A stretch of DNA of 6,872 nt from Gp13-AA77 sp036521995. GTDB taxonomy: Bacteria; Acidobacteriota; Terriglobia; UBA7540. The notes under the pieces were generated by a model that saw only the letters and a program-made list of their open reading frames with translations, ran no database searches and was not told where the DNA came from. This document shows positions 1 to 6,668 of this stretch, one piece after another. A program made the translations under genes and the position numbers. Location of the stretch: NCBI GenBank assembly GCA_036521995.1, contig DATDGR010000292.1, forward strand, positions 1 to 6,872, written 5' to 3'. Numbering within the stretch: the first letter of the stretch is position 1; the number at the start of each line of letters is the position of its first letter.

Positions 1-114
1 CTGCTCATGACCGAAAAGAACTTTCGTCGCATCATGGGCTATCAGGATCTGTGGATGCTCAAAGCGGCGTTGGGCAGAACAATTGAGGAATCGTCGAAGG
101 AAAAAGCGGCCTAA
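1..114 (+). CDS. IS256-like transposase, C-terminal end (5' part outside window)
   Basis: The first frame is open from base 1 and stops at TAA 112-114, giving the last 37 residues of a protein whose start lies outside the window. The peptide contains NFRRIMGYQDLWMLKAAL. A basic-aromatic 'FRR-x-x-GY-x-DL-x-x-L-x-AAL' pattern near the C-terminus is what I associate with IS256 (mutator-type) transposases, which carry a DDE domain further upstream. The DDE residues themselves cannot be seen here, so the family call rests on this tail alone. The position fits a mobile element: the fragment ends about 50 bases before a flagellar gene that abruptly loses its homology. Another transposase family, or a non-transposase protein, cannot be excluded. 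Confidence 0.55.
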   Translation: MLMTEKNFRRIMGYQDLWMLKAALGRTIEESSKEKAA

Positions 115-281
115 GATGAATCAGGCCGTCGCCCGACCTCCAACGACGTTCGGGACATCCTCAACTCGTGTTGAGCCTTGTAGCCCGTAGTGCTGGCATT
201 GGCCAGGTTGTTGGCAACGAGGTCCAGCGCGTCCGTTCGTGATATGAGCCCCGTGACTGCCGCATAGAAGCCGCTATCCAT
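111..281 (-). pseudogene. Truncated flagellar basal-body rod protein (FlgF/FlgG family), N-terminal fragment
   Basis: Reading leftwards from ATG 281-279, the peptide begins MDSGFYAAVTGLISRT and continues with DLVANNLANASTTGYKAQ. This is the N-terminal flagellar rod-family signature (Flg_bb_rod; 'NNLAN-x-x-T-GYK'), by which rod and hook proteins polymerise in the basal body. The 'MDSGFYAA' start is closer to FlgF than to FlgG, but this is not certain. Recognisable sequence lasts about 39 residues, to base 165. It is followed by 17 unrelated residues and TAG at 111-113, whereas intact FlgF/FlgG are roughly 240-260 residues. The start is convincing because GGAGG (plus-strand CCTCC, 291-295) lies 9 bases upstream. 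The adjoining transposase tail suggests that insertion or an IS-mediated deletion destroyed the gene. The fragment cannot make a working rod protein. Confidence 0.75.
115..165. mobile_element. Probable right end of the insertion sequence / junction with flagellar gene
   Basis: These 51 bases lie between the transposase stop and the last codon of the flagellar fragment that still matches its family. IS256-type elements usually end a few tens of bases after the transposase stop, so the terminal repeat and the insertion point should be here. A perfect 6-base inverted repeat (CTCAAC-TCGT-GTTGAG, 160-175) straddles the presumed junction. The left end of the element is outside the window, so neither the terminal inverted repeat nor a target duplication can be verified. 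Confidence 0.3.
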
Positions 282-605
282 TTTCGCCTGCCTCCGGATT
301 TGCCTTGTGCAGCTTGCGGTCCAAAGTGGCTGAAAGTCAGCAGGTTTAGTTAAGCTATTGATTAGAATCATGATGAGCCCACTTCGAAAATGGCCGTGGG
401 AGAGTATTAGGACCGTCAGCCAATCAGGGTTTGCCGAGGCTGCGATTCAGACGCGGCAATAGTTGCCTGCCGCGCCCGAACTACCTAAGAGTTTCTAATG
501 GCGGCAACTCCGCCTTTGGCGTGTGTGCTTGGCGCAGGAGGCTTCGGAATCGGGGGTTGTCCGCACCATTGTGCGGGGACCCAACCCCTGCCGAGGCAAG
601 CTTGG
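282..605. other. Gene-free interval upstream of the flagellar remnant, with three inverted repeats
   Basis: No convincing coding sequence was seen on either strand. It contains the Shine-Dalgarno of the flagellar remnant (291-295). On the minus strand there is a possible -10 TCTAAT (plus 361-366) with only a poor -35 about 16 bases further out, so the flagellar promoter call is weak. Three inverted repeats lie to the right: 452-458/468-474 (CGCGGCA with a 9-base loop), 500-504/510-514 (GGCGG, 5-base loop), and the larger 553-588 structure listed separately. Frames here give only short, arginine/proline-rich peptides that overlap the real permease gene antisense. Confidence 0.5.
553..588 (-). 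terminator. Hairpin downstream of the ABC exporter operon
   Basis: An outer 7-base stem (GGGGTTG 553-559 with CAACCCC 582-588) encloses an inner 6-base stem (CCGCAC 561-566 with GTGCGG 571-576) and a CATT loop, with a one-base bulge on one side and a five-base bulge on the other. It starts 17 bases beyond the permease stop codon in the minus direction. No T-tract follows on the minus strand, so it is not a canonical intrinsic terminator. It could be a 3' mRNA stabiliser or a Rho-assisted terminator. Confidence 0.45.
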
Positions 606-1877
606 TTAGGTATATTTCAGCCAGCGCGCCAATTCCACCAGAGAAGGCCGCTTGCCGTACATCAGTACGCCCACCCGGTAGACACGGGCCGAGAAATAGA
701 CGATGCCGGCCGTGGTCAGGATGGAAATGGCGATCGAAAGGGCGATCTGCCACAGGGGCGGGGTTTGCATAGAGATGCGAAGCACCATCAGAATCGGCGC
801 GAAGAAAGGGATCATGGAAAGGACGACGGACGGGGTGGAGTTCGGGTCGTGCAGGATGATGTTGAAGAGCAGAAAGCCGGCCACGATCAGGAGCGTCACC
901 GGAGTCTGCAGCTGTTGCGCTTCCTGGTCGTTCGAGCACATCGCGCCGATGGCCGCATAGAGCGAAGAATAAAGGAAGTACCCACAGAGGAAGAAGGCCA
1001 TCATCGAAGCGAGCACAGCCCAGGGCATGTGGATCGGCGGTAGCGAGGCTCCGGGACGGAACATGGCGGCCGCGGTAACGCCGTAGGCGCTGACCAGGCC
1101 CGCCAACACAACCCAGATGGCATACTGGGTGAGGCCGACGGCCGCCACGCCCAGAATCTTGCCGAGCAGCAGGTGGAGGGGACGCACGGACGCCACCAGG
1201 ATCTCCATGACTCGTGAACTCTTCTCCTCGATCACCGAGCGCATGGTGGTTACGCCGTAAACGATCAAAGTGATGTAGAGGATCATGCCCACGATGATGG
1301 CTGTGATGAATGTCTGGCCCTTCTCTTCGGTTTCACCCTGGGCGCTCACCTTCATCAGCTTCACTTCCACGCTCTTCACAAGCTGGCCCACGTCCTGGAC
1401 GTTGACGCCTCGATCGTGAAGCCGCTGTGCGATCACGGCATCGCTGACAGCGCGATCGATCGAATCAGTGATGGTGATCTCGCCCGGGTTCGTGGTGTGG
1501 AACTCGGCTCCGGCCTTGCCTTCTGTCGCGCCCTCTGGCACGACCAGAAAGGCATCCAGCCGACCGTTCTGAACCTGGGTGCGCAGGTCATCCAGCTCAC
1601 TGGCGGCAGGGCGCTCCAGTGTCTGCACCACCTGGAAGGCGGGCTGTCCGTTCGGCAGCTTGCCGTTGAGGCCTTTCGCCACGGCGTCGGCCAGCCCTCC
1701 GGCGTCGTCCACCACGGCAACTTTCAAGGTGTGATCCGTCTGGCGTGTGGCGGTGTAAATTTGAATGGCCAGAATGCCGATGCTGAAGAGCGGCAGCGCA
1801 ATCGTGCCGACGATGAACGCCTTGGTGCGCACTCGAGTGAGATATTCGCGCTTGATGACCAGCCACAGCTTACGCAT
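606..1877 (-). CDS. ABC-2 type exporter permease (NatB/YhaP-like)
   Basis: A 423-residue inner-membrane permease that would pair with the ATPase encoded just upstream to export an unknown substrate (family members are linked to sodium, drug or peptide efflux). Order of parts: cytoplasmic start MRKLWLVIKREYLTRVRTK; first membrane helix about 21-41; a large extracytoplasmic domain about 45-188; then about six hydrophobic helices near 190-212, 237-264, 285-311, 325-342, 350-368 and 376-396; and a basic C-terminal tail. The stretch EEKSSRVMEILVASVRPLHL (217-236) before the third helix is the hallmark ABC-2/NatB coupling segment (COG1668, ABC2_membrane_3). Length matches B. subtilis YhaP (about 419 aa). 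The start ATG (1877-1875) lies inside the end of the ATPase gene, an 8-base overlap (ATGCGTAA) that implies translational coupling. The substrate cannot be told from sequence. Confidence 0.92.
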   Translation of the reverse strand: MRKLWLVIKREYLTRVRTKAFIVGTIALPLFSIGILAIQIYTATRQTDHTLKVAVVDDAGGLADAVAKGLNGKLPNGQPAFQVVQTLERPAASELDDLRTQVQNGRLDAFLVVPEGATEGKAGAEFHTTNPGEITITDSIDRAVSDAVIAQRLHDRGVNVQDVGQLVKSVEVKLMKVSAQGETEEKGQTFITAIIVGMILYITLIVYGVTTMRSVIEEKSSRVMEILVASVRPLHLLLGKILGVAAVGLTQYAIWVVLAGLVSAYGVTAAAMFRPGASLPPIHMPWAVLASMMAFFLCGYFLYSSLYAAIGAMCSNDQEAQQLQTPVTLLIVAGFLLFNIILHDPNSTPSVVLSMIPFFAPILMVLRISMQTPPLWQIALSIAISILTTAGIVYFSARVYRVGVLMYGKRPSLVELARWLKYT

Positions 1878-2784
1878 GGGCTCCGCCCACCTTCTCGATG
1901 AAAATGTCGTTCAAAGGTGGCTCGACCAGCTCGAAATGATTGATACGCACGCCGCGCGCCAGGGCCGCCTTCAAGATCTCCTGGGGGTCGGCGCCGGGTA
2001 CAAGTTTCGCTTCCGTGACCGCGCCGAAATGATTCAGGCTCTGTACTACACCGGGTAAGTTCAGGAAATCGCCGTCGCCCGCGGACTCAATGCGGACCGT
2101 GTTCTTTCCATAGGAGCGCTTGATAGCCGCTAATTCCCCTTGCAGAACGCTCTCTCCCTTGTTGATGAGGCAGATCGAGTCGCACATCATCTCCACCTGC
2201 TCCATGCGGTGGGTAGAAAGGATGACGGTGGCGCCCTTCTGGCGCAGATCGAGCATGATATCTTTCACCAGGGCGGCGTTCACGGGGTCGAGGCCGGTAA
2301 AGGGCTCATCCAGGATCAGCAGTGGCGGTCGATGAATGACGGCAACGATGAATTGCACCTTCTGCTGCATGCCCTTGGAAAGATCGAGCACCTTGCGGTC
2401 GGCCCAGGACGTGAGTTCAAAGCGCTCCAGCCACTCGTCGACTCGCCGGCGGGCCTCGGTCTCGGAGAGACCCTTGAGGGCGGCCAGGAACACCAGTACC
2501 TCACGGACCTTCATCCGTGTGTAGAGGCCGCGCTCCTCGGGGAGATATCCGATCAGGTCCTGTGCCGAGCTGTCGTGTGGGCGGCCGAGCATTTCAATCG
2601 AACCCTCGTCCGGCAGCATGATGCGAAGAATCATGCGCAGGGTGGTGGTCTTGCCGGCGCCGTTCGGACCCAGCAGCCCGAAGACGGACCCCTCCGCGAT
2701 GCGCAAGCTGAGATTGCTGACGGCGGTCAGCGTATCAAAACGCTTGCTGACGCCGGATAGGGCGACGGCGGCCCTTTTTTCCAT
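1870..2784 (-). CDS. ABC transporter ATP-binding protein (COG4152, YhaQ/NatA-like)
   Basis: A 304-residue cytoplasmic ATPase powering the adjacent permease. Visible motifs: Walker A GPNGAGKT (39-46); LPEERGLY (81-88) at the Q-loop position, where Glu replaces Gln as is usual in this subfamily; signature LSKGMQQK (135-142); Walker B LLILDEP (155-161); D-loop GLDP (164-167); switch His192 in STH. The C-terminal part ends with FELVEPPLNDIFIEKVGG, typical of the DUF4162 tail of COG4152 proteins. I chose ATG 2784-2782 over the ATG at 2871. GAGGGTGAGAAG precedes it at good spacing, homology starts there, and the best promoter (2843-2871) overlaps the extra 29 codons, so the longer start would not be on the transcript. 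First gene of a two-gene operon. Confidence 0.93.
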   Translation of the reverse strand: MEKRAAVALSGVSKRFDTLTAVSNLSLRIAEGSVFGLLGPNGAGKTTTLRMILRIMLPDEGSIEMLGRPHDSSAQDLIGYLPEERGLYTRMKVREVLVFLAALKGLSETEARRRVDEWLERFELTSWADRKVLDLSKGMQQKVQFIVAVIHRPPLLILDEPFTGLDPVNAALVKDIMLDLRQKGATVILSTHRMEQVEMMCDSICLINKGESVLQGELAAIKRSYGKNTVRIESAGDGDFLNLPGVVQSLNHFGAVTEAKLVPGADPQEILKAALARGVRINHFELVEPPLNDIFIEKVGGAHA

Positions 2785-3120
2785 GTTTCTTCTCACCCTC
2801 GCTGGAAAGCTGACGGTCCACAGGTCCCAAGAAGCCAAAGTAATTCTATAGCATCCAAAAAGGGGCGGCAACGCCGGGTCGCGCGCCCCATACCGGGCTT
2901 AACACGCCGGTCCAGAGCGAAGCGCGCAACAGGTTCCAGAAAAGTGATACGATCCTTGACGCCTAAAGTGACAGCGCCAGAGATTCTTGTCGCAGTCGGG
3001 CGCGCAATGAGTTAAGAGCGCCTGATCCTATTCCTGTGGTGCGAGGCAAATTCCGGGGCGCGCATAAGTAAATGGCTGGCCCCCCCGGCGACGAAAGCTG
3101 GGCTCGGAGAGGGACTGAAC
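2785..3120. other. Divergent intergenic region between ABC operon and trxB
   Basis: This 336-base interval carries the minus-strand promoter described separately and the trxB ribosome-binding site GGAGAGGG (3106-3113), 7 bases before ATG 3121. A plausible trxB -35 TTGACG is at 2956-2961, but at 17-19 bases downstream there is only a poor -10 (AGATTC-like, about 2981-2986), so the trxB promoter is unresolved. A C-run lies at 3080-3086. An open frame starting at 3072 overlaps trxB in another frame and looks like a shadow. I see no riboswitch or RNA gene. Confidence 0.45.
2843..2871 (-). promoter_or_regulatory. Sigma70-like promoter of the ABC exporter operon
   Basis: On the minus strand, TTGCCG (plus 2866-2871, 4/6 match to the -35 consensus) is followed after exactly 17 bases by TAGAAT (plus 2843-2848, 5/6 match to the -10). 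Transcription would begin near 2836, giving a leader of about 50 bases before ATG 2784. No operator-like dyad overlaps it. Confidence 0.5.
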
Positions 3121-4044
3121 ATGCGCGATGTCGTTATCATCGGATCGGGTTGTGCTGGGCTGACGGCGGCCATCTACGCCGCTCGTGCCAATCTCAAGCC
3201 GCTCGTGATCCGGGGCCTGGAAGCCGGAGGGCAGTTGACGCTCACCACCCTGGTGGAGAACTTTCCCGGCTTCCCTCAGGGCGTCCAGGGGCCGGAACTG
3301 ATCGAGCTCATGCAGAAGCAGGCTCAGGTGTTCGGGGCCGAGTTTATGGAAGGCGACGTGACCAGCACCGACCTCTCCAAACGGCCATTCACCGTCGAGC
3401 TGGAGACCGAGAAGATCGAAACCCGGACCCTGATCATCGCCTCCGGCGCCTCGGCCAAGCTGCTCGGGCTCGATTCGGAACGAAAGCTACTGGGCCACGG
3501 AGTCTCCACGTGCGCCACCTGCGACGGCTACTTCTTCCGCGGCAAAGACGTGGCCGTGGTGGGGGGCGGCGATACGGCCGCTGAGGACGCCCTGTTCCTG
3601 ACGCGCTACGCCAACGAAGTGACGGTGGTCCACCGGCGCGATCAGCTTCGTGCCTCGAAGATCATGCAGGACCGGCTCTTCCGGAACGACAAGATTCGAT
3701 TTGCCTGGAACTCGGCCGTGACGGAAATTCTTGACGCCAGTCAAGGCGAAGTGACCGGTGTGGCGCTTCAGGACGTGAGGAGCGGTGACGCAAGTTTCAA
3801 GCCCCTGGCCGGAGTTTTCATCGGAATCGGCCATTCGCCTAACACCGCCGGTTTTCGCGGCCAGATCGACGTGAATGAAAACGGCTACATCATCACGCAC
3901 GACGGCTCTAAGACCAACGTCTCCGGCGTTTTTGCGGCCGGCGACGTGCAAGACCACATCTATCGCCAAGCGGTGACGGCGGCGGGCTCCGGCTGCATGG
4001 CCGCCATGGACGCGGAGAAGTTCCTGGAAGCCGAAGGAAGCTAG
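3121..4044 (+). CDS. trxB: Thioredoxin reductase
   Basis: A 307-residue cytoplasmic flavoenzyme that passes electrons from NADPH through FAD and a redox disulfide to thioredoxin. All diagnostic parts are in order: FAD-binding GSGCAG (8-13) in the N-terminal Rossmann fold; GGQL plus ENFPGFP (36-52); the catalytic pair Cys131/Cys134 in CATCDGYFFRGK; NADPH motif GGGDTA (148-153); HRRDQLRAS (171-179), whose arginines bind the 2'-phosphate of NADPH; and the C-terminal FAD motif FAAGDVQDHIYRQAVTAAGSG (271-291). Length matches low-molecular-weight bacterial TrxB (about 310-320). The usual GxGPAG proline is Cys11 here. GGAGAGGG 7 bases upstream supports the start. No thioredoxin gene is nearby. Proline dehydrogenase follows 90 bases downstream on the same strand and may be co-transcribed. 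Confidence 0.96.
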   Translation: MRDVVIIGSGCAGLTAAIYAARANLKPLVIRGLEAGGQLTLTTLVENFPGFPQGVQGPELIELMQKQAQVFGAEFMEGDVTSTDLSKRPFTVELETEKIETRTLIIASGASAKLLGLDSERKLLGHGVSTCATCDGYFFRGKDVAVVGGGDTAAEDALFLTRYANEVTVVHRRDQLRASKIMQDRLFRNDKIRFAWNSAVTEILDASQGEVTGVALQDVRSGDASFKPLAGVFIGIGHSPNTAGFRGQIDVNENGYIITHDGSKTNVSGVFAAGDVQDHIYRQAVTAAGSGCMAAMDAEKFLEAEGS

Positions 4045-4134
4045 AAACCAGAAGTCGAAGCCAGAAGCAGGAGCCGGACTCTGGGTTCCGGCTGTGCTCG
4101 TCACTCGCCACTCATCATTCGCCGCCGATCCTCT
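4045..4134 (+). other. trxB-proline dehydrogenase spacer with hairpin and short repeats
   Basis: This 90-base spacer has the same frame as both neighbours and no in-frame stop except the trxB TAG at 4042-4044. It contains a direct repeat CCAGAAG (about 4048-4054 and 4061-4067), a 7-base perfect stem AGCCGGA/TCCGGCT (4072-4078 with 4087-4093, 8-base loop), and a pyrimidine-rich run with CACTCGCC/CACTCATCATTCGCC similarity. No T-tract follows the hairpin, so it is not a classical terminator. No Shine-Dalgarno is visible before the next gene. Confidence 0.5.
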
Positions 4135-5046
<912 letters not shown>

Positions 5047-5117
5047 GACGATGTGCCCACCTAGGCTTCAACAGGGCAGCCAAGTCGATTTAGGACCGGG
5101 TGGCAGAGTGCCTTGCC

Positions 5118-5136
5118 GCCTGACGCCGCCTCAGGC
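5118..5136. terminator. Hairpin between convergent genes
   Basis: A perfect 6-base stem GCCTGA (5118-5123) / TCAGGC (5131-5136) with a 7-base loop lies 71 bases after the proline dehydrogenase stop and abuts the TAG of the minus-strand gene (5136-5138). It could end or protect transcripts from both directions. There is no T-tract on either side, so confidence is low. Confidence 0.3.
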
Positions 5137-5855
5137 TATTCCATCCTTGAAAACGACCTGTCAATCGTGAACGACATCGTGGCGCAGGTTTCCTCCACGT
5201 AGCTTCGGAGCGCGTCGCGGTAGAAAGCCAGGCTCCGTCCGCGCACAGACTCCTCCGGCTCGTGCGGGAACACCAGATGGTTGGTCTCATGGAGGAAGAC
5301 GCTCAACAGGCGCAGGCGGAACTGGCGGCTGCGGAACTCCTGCAGGCGGCTGCCCTCGAAGAACCGGGCGTCCAGGGCTGTTTCCTCGAGAGGCAACGCG
5401 GGCCAGGCTTCCACGCGCCGCCATGCAATGTCGACTTCACCCACGACCGCACCACTCAGAGCTTCGTGAGGCTCGGCAAACGCTTCCTCGCGCACGACGG
5501 GATGGCGGTGCCCCAGGCACCCGCAACGATTGCTCCGCCTCAGATCGAGCACCACCAACCAGGGCGCGCATGCCAGGATGCTGTCGTACGCCTCGCGGCA
5601 GGATTCCGGCACGGAGGGCCAATCCGCTTCGAGCGCCAGCGCCACGCGCGCGGCCACCGGGGCGTCGCGCCAGGCGTGGACGATCACCACCGGGAGCTGG
5701 CCAGGCCCGTCCAAATCGGAGGACTCCGCCGGCAGGGCCGGCGCGCCCAGCACAGCCACCCGATACCGGCGGCCCCGCAGCCATTCGATCCAGCGCGCGA
5801 GCCGCGGACGCGAATCGAGGTAGCCTGTGATGGCGGCGGGCGCGAGAGCACTCAT
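5136..5855 (-). CDS. Uncharacterised 239-aa protein with HExxH motif and CxCxxHxH cluster
   Basis: I do not recognise a family. The protein reads as genuine coding sequence, whereas the antisense frame is a His/Arg/Pro-rich shadow. Visible features: helical basic start (RLARWIEWLRGRRYR); a hydrophobic beta-like stretch around 32-61 (VAVLGAP, LPVVIVHAW); PWLVVLDLRR (98-107); a cysteine/histidine cluster Cys111-x-Cys113-x-x-His116-x-His118; and LLSVFLHETNHLVFP (183-197), where His189-Glu190-x-x-His193 forms a zincin-type HExxH on a hydrophobic helix. Glu221/Glu222 (SYVEE) lie about 28 residues on, a spacing compatible with the third zinc ligand of gluzincins. No signal peptide or membrane span is apparent, so a cytoplasmic metalloprotease-like or other metal-binding protein is possible. 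The motif could be coincidental. There is no Shine-Dalgarno; the start follows a TAAAAT box by 6 bases. Convergent with proline dehydrogenase. Confidence 0.72.
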   Translation of the reverse strand: MSALAPAAITGYLDSRPRLARWIEWLRGRRYRVAVLGAPALPAESSDLDGPGQLPVVIVHAWRDAPVAARVALALEADWPSVPESCREAYDSILACAPWLVVLDLRRSNRCGCLGHRHPVVREEAFAEPHEALSGAVVGEVDIAWRRVEAWPALPLEETALDARFFEGSRLQEFRSRQFRLRLLSVFLHETNHLVFPHEPEESVRGRSLAFYRDALRSYVEETCATMSFTIDRSFSRME

Positions 5856-5861
5856 GCCAGC

Positions 5862-5890
5862 ATTTTAGCGCGCCGGAGTCTCGCCGGGAA
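5862..5890 (-). promoter_or_regulatory. Candidate leaderless promoter of the HExxH gene
   Basis: On the minus strand, TAAAAT (plus 5862-5867, 5/6 match to the -10 consensus) ends exactly 6 bases before ATG 5855, so transcription would begin at or next to the A of the start codon. A weak -35 TTCCCG (plus 5885-5890) sits 17 bases further out. Absence of any Shine-Dalgarno fits a leaderless mRNA. The TAA of this box also closes the upstream frame, so the ATG is the first possible start. Confidence 0.4.
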
Positions 5891-5914
5891 CCTATCCTTG
5901 TTGCAGCCGGTGAG

Positions 5915-5927
5915 GGTATCCGATACC
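5915..5927. repeat. 13-base palindrome GGTATC-C-GATACC
   Basis: A perfect 6+6 inverted repeat with a single central base. Its centre lies about 66 bases upstream of the predicted transcription start of the HExxH gene, a typical distance for an activator site. It shares AGGGTATC-like sequence with the -10 region of the promoter at 6430-6459, which may be coincidence. Confidence 0.35.
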
Positions 5928-5955
5928 TTCGAGTTAACCGCCGAGGCTGGAACCT

Positions 5956-6019
5956 AAGGAGGTCGCGGGTCAGGCGGGTACTGACCGTGGTTAGCTGACT
6001 ACGGCCGGTTGCGTCCGGC
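5956..6019. other. Orphan Shine-Dalgarno-like box followed by two stem-loops
   Basis: AAGGAGGT (5956-5963) is a full anti-16S complement but has no usable start codon within range. It is followed by a perfect stem GGTCAG/CTGACC (5968-5973 with 5981-5986, 7-base loop) and another, GCCGG/CCGGC (6004-6008 with 6015-6019, 6-base loop). The second stem lies about 36 bases past the stop of the HYDIN-like remnant on the minus strand. No T-tract follows either stem, so a terminator, small RNA or decayed gene start are all possible. Confidence 0.25.
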
Positions 6020-6054
6020 TAGAAAAAGCGACCAGACAGGCAGAATGAGAAAAA

Positions 6055-6345
6055 TCAAAAATATGGCGGCGTGGCTCCTGTTCCCGTTAGCGCGACGGTC
6101 TGGGGGCTGCCGGTGACACTGTCCGTTACCGTCAATCTGCCAGCCGCAAGGCCAGTCACGCCTGGGGTGAAGGTCACTGTGATGGTGCAATTGCTGCCGC
6201 CCGCCAGTGAGTCACCACAGGTATTGGTTTGCGTGAAATAGCTGCTGGTAGCGATACTTGAAATATCAAGGGTGGTGCTGCCTAGGTTGCGCAAGAACAA
6301 GCTTAGAGAGTTGCCGGAACCCACCGCCACGTTGCCGAAGTCGAA
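6055..6345 (-). pseudogene. Orphan HYDIN/ASPM-like (choice-of-anchor D) repeat, fragment of a larger protein
   Basis: Ninety-six codons, read from 6345 to the TGA at 6055-6057, form one complete beta-sandwich repeat. It opens FDFGNVAVGSG, continues with RNLGSTTLDISSI, has the paired cysteines Cys43 and Cys53 (NTCGDSLAGGSNCTITVTFTP), and closes SPQTVALTGTG. This layout ('FG-x-V-x-VG ... N-x-G-x-x-x-L-x-I ... FTP ... V-x-L-x-G-x-G') is the HYDIN/ASPM/SPD-2-like repeat common in tandem in large secreted acidobacterial proteins. An in-frame TAG (6346-6348) sits immediately before the first repeat residue, so no start or signal peptide remains. A GTG at 6330 could in principle initiate but would cut into the domain and has no good ribosome site. 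I read it as the last repeat of a lost gene. There is a short T-rich stretch after the stop. Confidence 0.7.
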
Positions 6346-6429
6346 CTACTGTTGACCCCGATGACCACCCTCGAAAACGTCCTTATCATGCTACGCCGGC
6401 CGCGAAACGAGTCAAGCGCCTTTAAGGTA

Positions 6430-6459
6430 TTGACAGGTGGGCAGAGCCTGATGTATACT
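6430..6459 (+). promoter_or_regulatory. Near-consensus sigma70 promoter with dyad at the -10
   Basis: TTGACA (6430-6435, 6/6 match) is separated by 18 bases from TATACT (6454-6459, 5/6 match), predicting transcription from about 6466 rightwards. The -10 sits in an imperfect dyad, GTATACTACTAGGGTATC (6453-6470), with ATAC/GTAT half-sites, as expected for a repressor operator; PadR-type operators often have such ATAC-GTAT arms, but naming the regulator is a guess. No recognised gene follows. The only frame downstream (ATG 6527 to 6754) has an overlong 14-base spacing from GGAGG (6508-6512) and runs through the repeat region. Confidence 0.55.
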
Positions 6460-6472
6460 ACTAGGGTATCGC

Positions 6473-6508
6473 TGACGTGATTATAGTTATCGTCATAGGG
6501 GTCTGACG
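6473..6508 (+). promoter_or_regulatory. Alternating TGACG / CGTCA / TGACG arms in the presumed 5' leader
   Basis: Three 5-base arms follow the promoter: TGACG (6473-6477), CGTCA (6491-6495) and TGACG (6504-6508). The middle arm can pair with either outer arm, giving two mutually exclusive stems; the second abuts GGAGG (6508-6512). The arms are short, so this may be chance, or the 6473-6495 dyad may be a DNA operator. Confidence 0.25.
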
Positions 6509-6668
6509 GAGGCCCTGCTCGCCATCATGGTGCCAGAACCACTTCAATTCGTGCTGCTCTCGCCGCCGCGGCTGGAGTCATCCCGGGTCGAAGGGAAGTC
6601 CCAAAACCCTCAGCCGTTCCTGGCCGCCGGCCCGTCAGGAGAGCGCTCCCAAGGGTGGCCCGAGGGGG

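Noticed and set aside
282..371. Upstream start (371) for the flagellar fragment
   Set aside because: The extra 30 residues do not resemble the family N-terminus, and the ATG at 281 has GGAGG 9 bases upstream.
2785..2871. Upstream ATG (2871) extending the ABC ATPase by 29 residues
   Set aside because: The extension overlaps the predicted promoter and would start upstream of the transcript; the internal ATG at 2784 has a Shine-Dalgarno and matches family length.
3072..3584. 170-codon plus-strand frame overlapping trxB
   Set aside because: An out-of-frame shadow of trxB with Arg/Gly-rich composition.
5262..5957. 231-codon plus-strand open frame antisense to the HExxH gene
   Set aside because: Its composition is His/Arg/Pro/Gln-rich without motifs or a ribosome site, whereas the minus strand has coherent hydrophobic core patterns and an HExxH motif. 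It is a high-GC shadow.
5999..6190. 63-codon minus-strand frame with a hydrophobic C-terminal stretch (AAIFLIFLILPVWSLFLAG)
   Set aside because: It overlaps the HYDIN-like repeat in another frame and has no credible start; the membrane-like stretch arises from T-rich DNA after the repeat stop. A frameshifted C-terminal anchor is conceivable but unsupported.
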